Assembly: GCF_009617755.1 (NCBI RefSeq)
Contig: NZ_BGZH01000001.1
Location: 124,001-188,000 of the forward strand
From: Marinobacter salsuginis
Lineage (GTDB): Bacteria > Pseudomonadota > Gammaproteobacteria > Pseudomonadales > Oleiphilaceae
Reading direction: 5' to 3'
DNA length: 64,000 nt
Position numbers and translations under genes: made by a program
Notes under the pieces: generated by a model
Databases searched by the model: none
What the model saw: the letters and a program-made list of their open reading frames with translations, nothing else
Told to the model about the DNA's origin: nothing
Shown here: one piece after another, positions 11,544-21,098 of the stretch
Layout: every line of letters starts with the position of its first letter
How positions within the stretch are numbered: the stretch's first letter is position 1

Positions 11544-12448
11544 TGGCTCGGAACCCGCTGTTTGACATGGATGTGCGTTGGTCTGACCGGGCTGTTTTCG
11601 GCCTTGGTGAACCATGGCCGCAGAAACCCCGGCCCACATTCTGCTGCTGGTATCCCGAGCTCCTCGGGATAGCCCACATCGACCAGGTACAAACCATGGG
11701 GAGGCGCGGTGACACCCGCAGCTGTCCGGTCCCGGGCAACCAGTATCTCATGAATCCACTCCGGTCGCTCTTTTCCAGAACCAACGGCCATGAGGGCACC
11801 GGCAATGTTCCGGACCATGTGGTGCAAAAAGGCATTGGCCTGCACGTCTATTACGACAAAGTCCTGTTTCCGGGTTACCGTAATCCGCTCGAGAAACCGG
11901 ATGGGCGTCCGGGATTGACAGCCGGCGGCCCGAAAGGAGGAGAAATCATGTTCCCCGGCAAGTACCTGCGCCGCATCATGCATGCGCTCGGCATTGAGGG
12001 AACGAAATGTCCAGCTAACCTGCCCTCTTTGAATGCCGGGGCGCACGGGGTGGTTATAAATGATGTATCGGTAACGCCGGTACGTGGCAGAAAACCGGGC
12101 ATGAAAATCGCCAATGCCATTTCCGGCCCAATGAACTGAAATGTCTTCGGGTAAAGCAGTATTGATTCCCATTACCCAGGAACGGAGATTACGCACCGAC
12201 GGGGTATCAAAATGGGCTATCTGATAACTGGCATGGACGCCGGCATCGGTTCGCCCCGCGCACACCAGCTCGACCGGATGATCCGCAACCCTCGCTACAG
12301 CCTTTGTCAGTTCCGCTTCCACCGAACGGACGCCGGATTTCTGCAGCTGCCAACCATGAAAGCCTCGCCCATCATATTCAAACGCAAGGGCGACACGCCC
12401 TGCCCCGATGGCATTATCCGTAGTCAGTTGCTGGGTTTCGAGAAACAA
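11540..12448 (-). CDS. truA: tRNA pseudouridine(38-40) synthase
   Basis: Forms pseudouridine at positions 38-40 of the tRNA anticodon arm. The catalytic Asp68 is in [11 protein letters not shown], and [12 protein letters not shown] and [11 protein letters not shown] are the expected motifs. I find no in-frame ATG before the conserved N-terminus; TTG 12448 is the only reasonable start and its ribosome site is poor, so the start is uncertain. It lies between fimV and trpF as in Pseudomonas. Confidence 0.95.
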   Translation of the reverse strand: MFLETQQLTTDNAIGAGRVALAFEYDGRGFHGWQLQKSGVRSVEAELTKAVARVADHPVELVCAGRTDAGVHASYQIAHFDTPSVRNLRSWVMGINTALPEDISVHWAGNGIGDFHARFSATYRRYRYIIYNHPVRPGIQRGQVSWTFRSLNAERMHDAAQVLAGEHDFSSFRAAGCQSRTPIRFLERITVTRKQDFVVIDVQANAFLHHMVRNIAGALMAVGSGKERPEWIHEILVARDRTAAGVTAPPHGLYLVDVGYPEELGIPAAECGPGFLRPWFTKAENSPVRPTHIHVKQRVPSQ

Positions 12449-12474
12449 GTGTGAATCCGGAAAGAGTGTTGCTG

Positions 12475-12523
12475 TAAAAACAAAACGCCGGCTTGTTGCC
12501 GGGTGTTTACCCGGCAGCCGGCG
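12475..12523 (-). terminator. Rho-independent terminator of fimV
   Basis: On the minus strand a two-tier GC stem (GCCGGC outer, TGCCGGG/CCCGGCA inner) is followed by GTTTTGTTTTT. It lies about 30-80 bp past the fimV stop and just before truA, so truA expression needs readthrough or its own promoter. Confidence 0.75.
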
Positions 12524-12554
12524 CTTGCTGCCTGTCAGATCCGATTATAACGAA

Positions 12555-15500
12555 TCAGGACAGATTTTTAAGGAGGTCCTGCGCCTCCGCTTTCTGATCT
12601 TCGTTTCCTTCCAGTGCAACTTCCTCAAGGATATCGCGGGCTCCATCAGCATCACCCATCTCGATGTATGCCCGTGCAAGATCGAGTTTGGTAGCCGCCT
12701 CGTCGGTGCCTGCGAGGAAATCAAAGTCATCTTCGTCACCGAGTTCGCTTTCTTCAATATCAGCGGTCTGTGATTTACCTGATCCATCAGAAACTTCATC
12801 GGAAGCCACCGGCAGATCCAGATCTTCTTCCGAAGTTGCCTCGTCACTTGCCGCGGCGTCAGATTCTTCCAGTTCCTCGGAGATGCCCTGCTGTTCGAGT
12901 TCCTCGGCACCCTCTACAGATTGCTCTGGATTGGCTTCGTCCGCATCGCCCTCACCAAGGGCATCTTCAAGACCAAGCTCTTCGTCGAGAGACACTTCTT
13001 CAGTTTCCTCAGGATTGGCCGAATCTGCAGAGTCGGAGAACTCCTCCATCAGGGCCAGATCTTCGTCAGAGACATCAAGCTCAAGATCGTCCAGCGAAGA
13101 TTCCTCAATCTCGCTGCCGCCGAGCTCGTCTTCTTCGCCGGCGACCTTGTCCAGTTCGGCGTCCAGTTCATCCAGGAAGGATTCGTCCAGTGAATCAATG
13201 TCCGCCTCACCATCCGACTCTGCAAGCTCTTCAGTCGACGCTTCCGGCTCGGTCGTTGATTGCTCCTCAGACAGATCGCTATCGGCAAGATCACCCTCTT
13301 CGAGATCCAGGCTCAGGTCTTCTTCGGATTCACCAAGCCCCTGTTCTGCAACAGATGACTCTTCAGTACTCTCGTCGAACTCGGAAGACAGGTCCCAATC
13401 ACCGGATTCTTCCAGTTCCGAGGCGTCTTCAGCCTCAGCCTTTTCTTCATCAGACTCCAGTTCGAGGCCAGACAGATCGTATTCGATCATGTCGTCGGGG
13501 CTCTCTTCCTTACCGCCTTCGGCCTCTTCACCTTCGGAAGCCTCGGCAGTCTCCTGCTCGTCGAATTCATTCAGCTCGAAATCGGAAAGGTCAGTCTCGG
13601 ATAGATCAGAGTCGAAGTCACCGAATTCATTCTCGACAGGCTCTTCGCGCTCGGAATCGAATTGATCCGTAAGAAGCTCTTCGGATTCCGGCTTGTCCTG
13701 CGCTTCTTCCGGCTCTTCACCAGTGTCTTCCGAGTCGTAAGAGGTTGCGAAGGAATCCGAACGCAATTGCGATTCGAGATCATCGATGCTGGGCATCGAC
13801 TCGGCTTCCTCCAACCGGGCCCGCAGTTCGTTGGCACTTGTGAGCGCCTCGTCGTCTTCCAACGCCTCAATCTCACCGAACTGCTTCTCAAAGGAATCGC
13901 GGTCCTGAGTGTCTGCATAGACACCCAGAAGCTTCAGGCGCAGATCAGTACGGCTGGGCTCGCGAGAGATTGCAGTCTCCAGGGTTTGCGCCGCCTGATC
14001 ATGCTGGCCATAGGCTATGTAGGAATCCGCCTCTGCAAGGGAGTCGCCTGCGGCCGATTCCTGACCCTCCTCATCCAGGCTCAGGTCGAACGAGTCAGTT
14101 CCCTCGTCAGCTTCACTGTTGAGCTGCTCATAAAACGCCTTTTCCCGGTTTGCATTGCGACGGGCAAGCAACAGAAGCAGCAGTAGAAGAAGAATCAGAC
14201 CGCCACCCAGGGCAATCTGATACATCGGATTACCTGTAATGGCATCGATGACGTTACCCGGGAAGCCCTTATCCGCCGCGGGTGCCTGGGGTGCCGGTTT
14301 GGGTGCAGGCTCCTGTGCCTGATCTGGCTCCGACGCAGCTGGCGCTGCAGCAGCGGTTTCCTCAACGGGTTCATCAGCTTCCGCACTAGCCGGCTCTTCT
14401 GCACCTGCCATCGCTGACTCTTCCGGAGCTTCGCCAGCCTCCGAAATTGCCTGCTCATCAGTTCCTTCACCCGGCTCAGCCATGGTGCTGGTTTCATCAG
14501 CCATGGCATCAGACTCAGCCATTTCTGCAGGTTCGGCAGAGCCTTCGGAATCTTCTGCGTCACCATCCGTCATGTCGGCATCAACGGCTACGGACGCTTC
14601 TCCTTCAGGAACCTCGTCTGCTGCTTCGGTACCTTCCGAAGCCATCGCTTCGTCTGCTGCCGAATCCGCAACCTCACCTTCAAGTGACTCGGCCGGCTCA
14701 GTAGGTTCGGCGCCGGTTGCCTGCTGCATTTCAGCAAGCTGAGTGTTCTTCAGCTCAAGCAGCCGCTGGAGGGTCTGAACCTGATCCTGAAGATCCTCCA
14801 CACGGCTGTTCAGCTCGTCATTTTCGCGACGGGCGCTTTCAAGCTCTTCCATTGCGACTGCTGTGCCCGCATCAACGCCGCCGGGCAGTTCGCTGTCACC
14901 GCCCGCAGAGCCACTTTCGCTCGACTCGGTGCCGGGTTCCTCGGAGACCACCAGTTTCAGTTCATCGCCACCGGCAGCAGCCTCTTGCTGAGCTGAAGAT
15001 TCTGGTTGCCGCTGAGCGGTTGCATCCACCGTACGCTGGGGAGCCTGGAATGCTTCATTCTGCTGGGCAACCAGACGGGTCGCCTCAGCACGAGTCCGGC
15101 TCTGGATCTGATCCAGAGAGGGCACACGTAGGACTTCACCGCGCTTCAGGCGGTTAATGTTATTACCTATGAAAGCGTCTGGATTGAGGTCCTGGATTGC
15201 CAGCATGACCTGCTGCATGGAAACGCTGTTGTCAGGACGCACCTGGGAAGCGATGGTCCAGAGAGTGTCCGACGCACCGGTGGGCCCGAAGGTATTGGCC
15301 TGATACCCGGTGCTGAGGGAGCGCTCGGCCTGTTGCTGACGACGCACTGACTCAGCACTGCGGGTGGTGCTCGGCTGACTGGTTGCCCGAGTCGTAGTGA
15401 CTGTTGGAGTACTGACCTGCTCCTGCACGCCAGACTCTTCCGCGTAGACAGGCGGATCCACAAGCACCGCGTATTCCCGCATTAACCGGCCGCTTGGCCA

Positions 15501-15842
15501 GGTCAACTCAAGCAGGAAGTTCAGGTACGGTTCCCTGAGCGGTTCCCTGGAGGAGACATTGACAATGAGACTGCCATCGTTGCCGGTTACCACCTGGAAA
15601 CGAAGCTTGCTGAGAAACTGGTTGCGATCCAGCCCCACCCGCTCGTATGCCTGTTCCGAAGCAATGTTGACGAACACGTCCGCTGGATTGACGCCACGGC
15701 TTTGGGGCAGAACAATTTCTGCATCCAGTGGCTCGTTCAGATAGGACTGAAGTTCAATTTCACCCAGCCCCAGGGCCTGTGCGACGCCGGATCCGAGCCC
15801 TCCCGCCAGAGCCAGGGCAACCGCAAGCTTGCGTACCTTCAT
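12555..15842 (-). CDS. fimV: FimV, LysM-containing polar hub and pilus protein
   Basis: FimV is an inner-membrane peptidoglycan-binding protein needed for type IV pilus assembly, cAMP signalling and polar organisation in Pseudomonas. The 1095-residue protein has a signal sequence (about 1-23, MKVRKLAVALALAGG), a periplasmic N-domain (GLGEIELQSYLNEPLDAEI), a LysM-like segment near 195-250, a coiled coil near 335-370 and an acidic Ala/Glu/Pro-rich stretch. One membrane helix near 540-562 (ALGGGLILLLLLLLLLARR) leads to a very acidic cytoplasmic region of about 480 residues. The last ~45 residues form the conserved TPR-like FimV C-terminal motif (ARAYIEMGDADGARDILEEV). Its own promoter and terminator are visible. 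Confidence 0.95.
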   Translation of the reverse strand: MKVRKLAVALALAGGLGSGVAQALGLGEIELQSYLNEPLDAEIVLPQSRGVNPADVFVNIASEQAYERVGLDRNQFLSKLRFQVVTGNDGSLIVNVSSREPLREPYLNFLLELTWPSGRLMREYAVLVDPPVYAEESGVQEQVSTPTVTTTRATSQPSTTRSAESVRRQQQAERSLSTGYQANTFGPTGASDTLWTIASQVRPDNSVSMQQVMLAIQDLNPDAFIGNNINRLKRGEVLRVPSLDQIQSRTRAEATRLVAQQNEAFQAPQRTVDATAQRQPESSAQQEAAAGGDELKLVVSEEPGTESSESGSAGGDSELPGGVDAGTAVAMEELESARRENDELNSRVEDLQDQVQTLQRLLELKNTQLAEMQQATGAEPTEPAESLEGEVADSAADEAMASEGTEAADEVPEGEASVAVDADMTDGDAEDSEGSAEPAEMAESDAMADETSTMAEPGEGTDEQAISEAGEAPEESAMAGAEEPASAEADEPVEETAAAAPAASEPDQAQEPAPKPAPQAPAADKGFPGNVIDAITGNPMYQIALGGGLILLLLLLLLLARRNANREKAFYEQLNSEADEGTDSFDLSLDEEGQESAAGDSLAEADSYIAYGQHDQAAQTLETAISREPSRTDLRLKLLGVYADTQDRDSFEKQFGEIEALEDDEALTSANELRARLEEAESMPSIDDLESQLRSDSFATSYDSEDTGEEPEEAQDKPESEELLTDQFDSEREEPVENEFGDFDSDLSETDLSDFELNEFDEQETAEASEGEEAEGGKEESPDDMIEYDLSGLELESDEEKAEAEDASELEESGDWDLSSEFDESTEESSVAEQGLGESEEDLSLDLEEGDLADSDLSEEQSTTEPEASTEELAESDGEADIDSLDESFLDELDAELDKVAGEEDELGGSEIEESSLDDLELDVSDEDLALMEEFSDSADSANPEETEEVSLDEELGLEDALGEGDADEANPEQSVEGAEELEQQGISEELEESDAAASDEATSEEDLDLPVASDEVSDGSGKSQTADIEESELGDEDDFDFLAGTDEAATKLDLARAYIEMGDADGARDILEEVALEGNEDQKAEAQDLLKNLS

Positions 15843-15967
15843 GCTTTTTCCTTTCCAGTCTCCGTTATTCGTTACTGCTCTCTTTCAAACAGAATCGGAC
15901 GAGGTTGGATGACTTCCGTCTGGATCATTCTCGTTATTATGAGTTCTTTTTAATTTTCAGTCCGGCA

Positions 15968-15996
15968 AGTATTGTTGATAAAACCTCTTTTATCAA
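15968..15996 (-). promoter_or_regulatory. Likely sigma-70 promoter of fimV with a perfect palindrome
   Basis: On the minus strand TTGATA, 17 nt, AATACT gives a good sigma-70 match about 125 bp before the fimV ATG. A perfect inverted repeat, TTGATAAAA-cctc-TTTTATCAA (15975-15996), covers the -35 box and spacer, as an operator would. The rest of the 314-bp fimV-asd gap (15843-16156) holds AT-rich leader, further TTTATCAATC-like words to the right, and the asd terminator; I see no gene in it. Confidence 0.55.
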
Positions 15997-16068
15997 TCAA
16001 TCAGCCGCAATCCTTGTACCATTTTTTTATCAATCGCGCGGAACTACCTAGCGCTCTTGAAAATAACA

Positions 16069-16098
16069 GGGGCGGAGGCTGAAATCAGCCTCCGCCCC
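16069..16098 (-). terminator. Terminator after asd
   Basis: A perfect 14-bp stem (GGGGCGGAGGCTGA with its complement, 2-nt centre) followed on the minus strand by TGTTATTTTC. It lies about 60 bp after the asd stop and before the fimV promoter, so it separates the leu-asd transcript from fimV. Confidence 0.8.
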
Positions 16099-16156
16099 AT
16101 TACCGGTTCACTGAAACCGGACACAGTTGGCATTTATTGCCTCTGTGTAACAATTT

Positions 16157-17272
16157 TTAACGCTCCTGAAGGATCCGGAGCATCCGACGAAGTGGCTCAG
16201 CGGCACCCCAAAGCAACTGGTCGCCCACGGTGAACGCAGAAATGTACTCCGGTCCCATGGTCAGTTTACGGATGCGGCCAATCGGCACGCTCAATGTGCC
16301 TGTCACCTTCGCAGGGGTCAGTTCCTCGATGGTCGCATCGCGATCATTGGGGATGACCTTCACCCAGTCGTTCGCTTTGGCAAGGATCGATTCGATTTCA
16401 GAAACCGGCAGATCCTTCTTGAGCTTGATGGTCAGCGCCTGGCTGTGGGAGCGCATCGCGCCGATACGCACACAGATACCATCAATGGGAATCGGGTTAT
16501 CGGAGCGACCAAGAATCTTGTTGGTCTCAACACCCGCTTTCCACTCCTCCTTGCTCATTCCGTTGTCGAGCTGCTTGTCGATAAACGGAATCAGGCTGCC
16601 CGCCAGGGGCACCTGGAAGTGCTCGGTCGGGAAGCCATCCGAACGCATGGTTTCGGTTACCTTGCGGTCGATCTCCAGGATCGCAGAGGACGGATCATCC
16701 AGCTCGGATTTCACGCTTTGATTGAGCTCACCCATCTGGTTCAGCAGCTCGCGCATATTCTGTGCGCCAGATCCGGAAGCCGCCTGGTAGGTCATGGGTG
16801 AGACCCACTCAATCAGATCCTGCTCCAGCAGGCCACCAAGGGCGAGCATCATCAGGCTCACGGTGCAGTTGCCACCGATGTAGTCCTTGACGCCTTTCTC
16901 AAGGGCAGCATCAATCACGTTACGGTTGACCGGATCCAGAACAATCACGGAATGGTCGACCATCCGGAGCGTGGAGGCTGCATCTATCCAGTAGCCTTCC
17001 CAACCTGCGTCCCGCAGCTTCTGATAAACCGCACCGGTGTAATCGCCACCCTGACAGGTCACGATCACATCCATCGTTTTCAGAATCTCGACGTCAAATG
17101 CGTCCTGAAGAGGCGGAACGCCTTCCTTACCTACGTCCGGTGCAGGCTTGCCAGCCTGGGAAGTGGTGAAAAACACCGGTTCGATGTCGGCGAAATCGTT
17201 TTCTTCACGCATGCGCTGCATGAGGACCGAGCCCACCATGCCACGCCAACCTACAAGTCCAACTCGCTTCAT
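16157..17272 (-). CDS. asd: Aspartate-semialdehyde dehydrogenase
   Basis: Reduces aspartyl phosphate to aspartate semialdehyde, the branch point to lysine/diaminopimelate, threonine and methionine. The Rossmann start is [13 protein letters not shown] and the catalytic cysteine is C136 in IGGNCTVSL. Length is 371, as in E. coli-type enzymes. It follows leuB by 129 bp without an obvious terminator, so it may be read with the leuCDB genes. Confidence 0.97.
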   Translation of the reverse strand: MKRVGLVGWRGMVGSVLMQRMREENDFADIEPVFFTTSQAGKPAPDVGKEGVPPLQDAFDVEILKTMDVIVTCQGGDYTGAVYQKLRDAGWEGYWIDAASTLRMVDHSVIVLDPVNRNVIDAALEKGVKDYIGGNCTVSLMMLALGGLLEQDLIEWVSPMTYQAASGSGAQNMRELLNQMGELNQSVKSELDDPSSAILEIDRKVTETMRSDGFPTEHFQVPLAGSLIPFIDKQLDNGMSKEEWKAGVETNKILGRSDNPIPIDGICVRIGAMRSHSQALTIKLKKDLPVSEIESILAKANDWVKVIPNDRDATIEELTPAKVTGTLSVPIGRIRKLTMGPEYISAFTVGDQLLWGAAEPLRRMLRILQER

Positions 17273-17401
17273 GTGCGATCTTTAGACCTCGTTTTATGCC
17301 CGCCCTCTACCTTTATCGCTGGCAGGGACAGGATGGATGATCCCGCGGCAACTGCGTCCCGTTGCCGTCGGGTCTCAAATACACTGGCCGGGGCCTCGGC
17401 T

Positions 17402-18475
17402 TTACAGCGCTGCCAGAACCGCCTCACCCATTTCCCGGGTTGAGACCTTCTTCGCGCCCTCGGACATGATGTCCGCAGTACGCAGCCCCTGATCCAGAAC
17501 CTTGCTGACCGCCGCTTCAATAGCTTCAGCGGCCTTTTCCTCATTCAGACTGTACCGCAGCATCATGGCGGCACTGAGGATAGTGGCCAGCGGATTGGCA
17601 ATACCCTGGCCGGCAATATCCGGCGCAGACCCGTGGCAGGGCTCATACATACCCTGCTTTTCCGAGTTCAGCGACGCCGATGGCAACATGCCAATTGAGC
17701 CGGTGAGCATAGCCGCTTCGTCCGAGAGAATATCACCAAACATGTTTCCAGTCACAATCACATCAAACTGCTTCGGTGCGCGGACCAGTTGCATGGCGGC
17801 ATTGTCCACATACATATGAGACAGCTCGACATCCGGATATTCCCGGCGCAAATCGTTCATGATTTCGCGCCACAGAACAGTTACTTCCAGCACGTTGGCC
17901 TTGTCCACAGAGCACAGTTTCTTGCCCCTCTGCTGGGCGGCCTCAAAGGCAACGCGACCAATACGACGAATTTCCGATTCGGTGTAGGCGTAGGTGTTGT
18001 AACCCTGGCGCTCGCCGCTCTCCAACTCACGCACGCCACGAGGCTGGCCAAAATAAATACCACCAGTCAGCTCACGGACAATCATGATATCCAGACCGGA
18101 AACAACCTCGGGCTTCAGGGAGGAGGCAGAGGCCAGCTGCGGATAAAGAATGGCCGGGCGCAGATTGGCGAAGAGCTCAAGGTTGGAGCGCAGGCCCAAC
18201 AGGCCTTTTTCGGGGCGCTTAGCCATCGGCAGGCTGTCCCACTGGGGGCCGCCAACAGCGCCCAATAGAATCGCATCGGCCCTGGTTGCCTTCTCAAGGG
18301 TTTCATCCGGCAGCGGCGTGTCGGCCTCATCAATCGCCGCGCCGCCCACGAGGCCGGACTCGAAGCTCAGACCCAGATTGAACTGATCGTTAATCTTATG
18401 AAGTACCTTTTCCGCTTCGGCAACGATTTCCGGACCGATACCGTCGCCTGGGAGCATCAGGATTGTTCTGGACAT
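17402..18475 (-). CDS. leuB: 3-isopropylmalate dehydrogenase
   Basis: NAD-dependent oxidative decarboxylation of 3-isopropylmalate in leucine synthesis. [14 protein letters not shown] near the N-terminus, the [12 protein letters not shown] loop and the [13 protein letters not shown] metal-site segment identify the family. The 357-residue length is typical. A pair of inverted REP-like repeats separates it from leuD upstream, which may weaken or protect the mRNA between the two genes. Confidence 0.97.
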   Translation of the reverse strand: MSRTILMLPGDGIGPEIVAEAEKVLHKINDQFNLGLSFESGLVGGAAIDEADTPLPDETLEKATRADAILLGAVGGPQWDSLPMAKRPEKGLLGLRSNLELFANLRPAILYPQLASASSLKPEVVSGLDIMIVRELTGGIYFGQPRGVRELESGERQGYNTYAYTESEIRRIGRVAFEAAQQRGKKLCSVDKANVLEVTVLWREIMNDLRREYPDVELSHMYVDNAAMQLVRAPKQFDVIVTGNMFGDILSDEAAMLTGSIGMLPSASLNSEKQGMYEPCHGSAPDIAGQGIANPLATILSAAMMLRYSLNEEKAAEAIEAAVSKVLDQGLRTADIMSEGAKKVSTREMGEAVLAAL

Positions 18476-18500
18476 GTTGTTTCCTTGTTCTATTCCTCAA

Positions 18501-18534
18501 TGTCGGATTACGCCACCGGCTAATCCGACCTACG
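18501..18534 (+). repeat. REP-like palindrome, copy A
   Basis: TGTCGGATTACGCC...GGCTAATCCGACCTAC is an imperfect palindrome. It is the mirror of a second copy 27 bp away, so the pair forms a BIME-like structure between leuD and leuB. The GGTCGGATTAGCG/CGTAATCCGAC motif is a common REP type in gammaproteobacteria; no transposase is nearby. Confidence 0.75.
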
Positions 18535-18561
18535 TTTTCGGGTATTCCTGCGAGATGACAG

Positions 18562-18593
18562 GCAGGTCGGATTAGCGCCAGCGTAATCCGACA
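18562..18593 (-). repeat. REP-like palindrome, copy B (inverted)
   Basis: GCAGGTCGGATTAGCGCC followed by AGCGTAATCCGACA is the inverted partner of the copy at 18501. Transcribed in the leuCDB mRNA, both fold separately or together into a long stem that could stabilise the upstream leuCD part. Confidence 0.75.
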
Positions 18594-18599
18594 CTAAGA

Positions 18600-19247
18600 T
18601 CAGCTGCCAGCGCCAAATAACCAGGGCGCCGTCTTCCGGCGGCTTTCCTCGTAAGATCGGATCAACTCCGCATCTTCCAGAGTGACCCCAATGTCGTCGA
18701 GGCCGTTCAGCAGGCAATGACGACGAAAATCATCCACCTCAAACGTGAAGGTTTCCCCGGCTGGTGTGGTCACGGTTCTCGCTTCCAGATCGACGGCCAG
18801 CTGATAGCCTTCACTCTGTTCGACTTCCTTGAACAGTTGGTCGACTACTTCCTCTGGAAGAACAATGGGTAACAGCCCATTCTTAAAGCAGTTATTATAG
18901 AAAATATCGGCAAAACTCGGGGCGATGATCACCCGGAAACCGAAATCTTCCAACGCCCACGGCGCGTGCTCCCGGCTGGACCCACAGCCAAAGTTACGCC
19001 GCGCCAACAGTACACTGGCGTTTTTGTACCGATCCTGATTCAGGACAAAATCCGGATTGATCGGTCGGGTGGAGCAATCCTGGTCCGGCTTGCCCTCATC
19101 CATATAACGCAGTTCATCAAACAGGTTCGGACCAAAGCCGGTGCGCTTGATGGACTTCAGAAACTGCTTCGGAATAATCATGTCCGTATCCACATTGGAA
19201 CGGTCCATGGGGGCGACAACGCCCTGATGTTGCTTGAATGCGCGCAT
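18600..19247 (-). CDS. leuD: 3-isopropylmalate dehydratase small subunit
   Basis: Small (swivel-domain) subunit of isopropylmalate isomerase, working with Leu[16 protein letters not shown] is the signature, [12 protein letters not shown] is near the N-terminus and length is 215. It starts 16 bp after leuC ends. The stop lies right beside REP copy B. Confidence 0.97.
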   Translation of the reverse strand: MRAFKQHQGVVAPMDRSNVDTDMIIPKQFLKSIKRTGFGPNLFDELRYMDEGKPDQDCSTRPINPDFVLNQDRYKNASVLLARRNFGCGSSREHAPWALEDFGFRVIIAPSFADIFYNNCFKNGLLPIVLPEEVVDQLFKEVEQSEGYQLAVDLEARTVTTPAGETFTFEVDDFRRHCLLNGLDDIGVTLEDAELIRSYEESRRKTAPWLFGAGS

Positions 19248-19263
19248 GGTTCTCTCCTGTGGA

Positions 19264-20682
19264 TCAGTTCATCAGCTCACGGACATCAACGAAATGCCCT
19301 GTTACCGCGGCAGCGGCAGCCATGGCCGGGCTTACCAGGTGGGTTCGCCCACCGAAGCCCTGCCGACCCTCGAAGTTCCGGTTAGAGGTAGAGGCACAAT
19401 GCTCACCCTGCCCCAGCTTGTCGGCATTCATGGCCAGACACATGGAGCAGCCCGGATCACGCCATTCCAGACCGGCTTCGATAAAGATCTTGTCCAACCC
19501 TTCCTGCTCTGCCTGGGCTTTCACCAGCCCGGACCCCGGCACCACCATGGCCTGTTTCAGGATCGGAGAGACCTTGCGACCTTTGACCACGGCGGCTGCC
19601 TCTCGTAGGTCTTCAATCCGGCTGTTGGTACAGGAACCGATAAACACCCGGTCCAACTTGATGTCAGTAATTGCCATATTGGGCTGCAAACCCATGTACT
19701 TGAGAGCGCGAACAATGCCTTCCCGCTTGATCGGATCGGCTTCCTGTTCCGGATCAGGCACCTTGCCATCGATTCCGGCCACCATTTCCGGCGACGTACC
19801 CCAGCTCACCTGTGGCTGGATTTCCGAGCCTTCCAGCTCGACAACCTTGTCGAAGACCGCGTCGCTGTCGCTGTGCAGGGTGCGCCAGTACTCAACCGCA
19901 GCGTCCCATTGCTCACCCTCGGGCCCGAATGGACGATTGCGGACATACTCAATGGTGGTGTCATCAACCGCGACCATACCAACCCGTGCACCGGCCTCGA
20001 TGGACATGTTGCAGATGGTCATCCGCCCTTCCATGCTCAGCCCCTGAATGGCCTCGCCGCCGAATTCGATGGCGTAACCAGTGCCGCCGGCAGTTCCGAT
20101 CTTGCCTATGATGGCCAGCACGACATCCTTGCCGGTAACGCCAGGCCCCAGCTTGCCGTTCACCTTCACCAGCATGTTCTTCATCTTTTTCTGGACGAGA
20201 CACTGGGTGGCCAGCACATGCTCAACCTCACTGGTACCAATACCATGAGCCAGGCAACCAAAGGCGCCGTGGGTAGAGGTGTGGGAATCGCCACAAACGA
20301 TGCTCATCCCTGGCAGGGTTGCACCCTGTTCGGGCCCGATCACGTGCACAATGCCCTGGCGCTGGTCCTTGATCTTGAACTCAAGAATTCCGAACTCGTC
20401 GCAGTTCTTGTCCAGCGTTTCCACCTGAATTCGGGAAACCGGGTCTACAATGCCCTCAACACCGCGGTCGCGGTCTGTGGTGGGCACGTTATGGTCCGGC
20501 GTCGCAATATTGGCATCGATACGCCACGGCTTTCGCCCGGCCAAACGCAGGCCTTCGAATGCCTGGGGTGATGTCACTTCGTGCAGCAGCTGGCGATCGA
20601 TGTAAATCAACGCCGAGCCGTCATCGCGCTGTTTGACGAGATGATCGTCCCACAATTTGTCGTATAAGGTCTTGCCCGCCAT
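19264..20682 (-). CDS. leuC: 3-isopropylmalate dehydratase large subunit
   Basis: Aconitase-family large subunit carrying the catalytic [4Fe-4S] cluster. The first cluster Cys is in [12 protein letters not shown] and the other two in [25 protein letters not shown] is also present and length is 472. First gene of the leuCDB cluster. A sigma-70-like promoter lies about 50-80 bp upstream, and two divergent hairpin elements fill the rest of the gap to the LysR gene. Confidence 0.97.
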   Translation of the reverse strand: MAGKTLYDKLWDDHLVKQRDDGSALIYIDRQLLHEVTSPQAFEGLRLAGRKPWRIDANIATPDHNVPTTDRDRGVEGIVDPVSRIQVETLDKNCDEFGILEFKIKDQRQGIVHVIGPEQGATLPGMSIVCGDSHTSTHGAFGCLAHGIGTSEVEHVLATQCLVQKKMKNMLVKVNGKLGPGVTGKDVVLAIIGKIGTAGGTGYAIEFGGEAIQGLSMEGRMTICNMSIEAGARVGMVAVDDTTIEYVRNRPFGPEGEQWDAAVEYWRTLHSDSDAVFDKVVELEGSEIQPQVSWGTSPEMVAGIDGKVPDPEQEADPIKREGIVRALKYMGLQPNMAITDIKLDRVFIGSCTNSRIEDLREAAAVVKGRKVSPILKQAMVVPGSGLVKAQAEQEGLDKIFIEAGLEWRDPGCSMCLAMNADKLGQGEHCASTSNRNFEGRQGFGGRTHLVSPAMAAAAAVTGHFVDVRELMN

Positions 20683-20732
20683 GGTTCTCTCTCACTCTCT
20701 GGGGGTTTCTGGTTCTGACGTTTGATGTTGGT

Positions 20733-20762
20733 ATCTTACCGCCTGGAGCCGGATAACCTCAA
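20733..20762 (-). promoter_or_regulatory. Probable leuC promoter
   Basis: On the minus strand TTGAGG, 18 nt, TAAGAT. It predicts a leader of about 44 nt before the leuC ATG. It lies between leuC and hairpin element copy 1, so the leu promoter is still intact and the element sits upstream of it. I see no leader peptide rich in leucine codons. Confidence 0.5.
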
Positions 20763-20815
20763 TTCATGTTTTTTATCTTTGGCATCCCTTTTGGTTATAC
20801 TTTGGTGAAGGTCGC

Positions 20816-20918
20816 GTGGAGGAGGCTGCCTCCCAAAACACGCCCGTGAATACATCCCTGTAGGGCTCGGTCGCGCCATCCCTGGCGCTCCACGGTTTTG
20901 GGAGGCAGCCTCCTCCAC
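20816..20918 (-). repeat. Variable-arm hairpin element, copy 1
   Basis: Perfect 24-bp inverted arms (20816-20839 and 20895-20918, starting GTGGAGGAGGCTGCC) enclose a 55-nt core. Read on the minus strand, the core folds into two hairpins: GCGCC-AGGGAU-GGCGC (20873-20888) and UAC-AGGGAU-GUA (20851-20862), each with a GGA hexaloop as in CsrA/RsmA sites. The core is 50/55 identical to copy 3. It lies upstream of the leuC promoter, core pointing toward leuC. With copies 2 and 3 it forms a family; no transposase is encoded. Confidence 0.85.
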
Positions 20919-20919
20919 A

Positions 20920-20957
20920 CTCCCCAGACTCTCGATTATTCAGCAGACTTTGGGGAG
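20920..20957. repeat. Inverted repeat linking copies 1 and 2
   Basis: CTCCCCA (20920-20926) is repeated inverted as TGGGGAG (20951-20957) around a 24-nt AT-richer loop. It fills exactly the space between the two divergent hairpin elements, so the region 20816-21062 is three stems side by side. Confidence 0.6.
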
Positions 20958-21062
20958 CGGGTTGGAACAGCGTTTTCAAAACCGTAGAGGGCCATGGATG
21001 GCCCGATTCGAGCCCACATGGACGTGCTTGTAGGCGTGTTTTGAAAACGCTGTTCCAATCCG
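20958..21062 (+). repeat. Variable-arm hairpin element, copy 2
   Basis: Arms of 21 perfect bp (20962-20982 with 21038-21058), extendable to 25 bp with one G-U pair, enclose a 55-nt core. The arm sequence (TTGGAACAGCGTTTTC) is unrelated to copies 1 and 3. The core is homologous: hairpins GGGCC-AUGGAU-GGCCC (20989-21004) and CAC-AUGGAC-GUG (21015-21026) keep the loop pattern while the stem pairs change together. Both loops fit AYGGAY. It ends 36 bp before the LysR ATG on the same strand. Confidence 0.85.
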
Positions 21063-21098
21063 GGACCTTCTCCCGGATTGAAGATCAGGAACAAAGGT

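Noticed and set aside
12664..13665. A 333-codon Ser-rich open frame on the plus strand
   Set aside because: Mirror of the acidic Glu/Asp/Ser repeats of fimV. Its composition is explained by the antisense of GAA/GAG/TCT codons.
20816..21062. Integron attC sites or rho-independent terminators as an explanation for the hairpin elements
   Set aside because: No GTTRRRY/RYYYAAC core sites and no integrase; the T-tracts lie inside the stems rather than after them, and the conserved part is the loop region.
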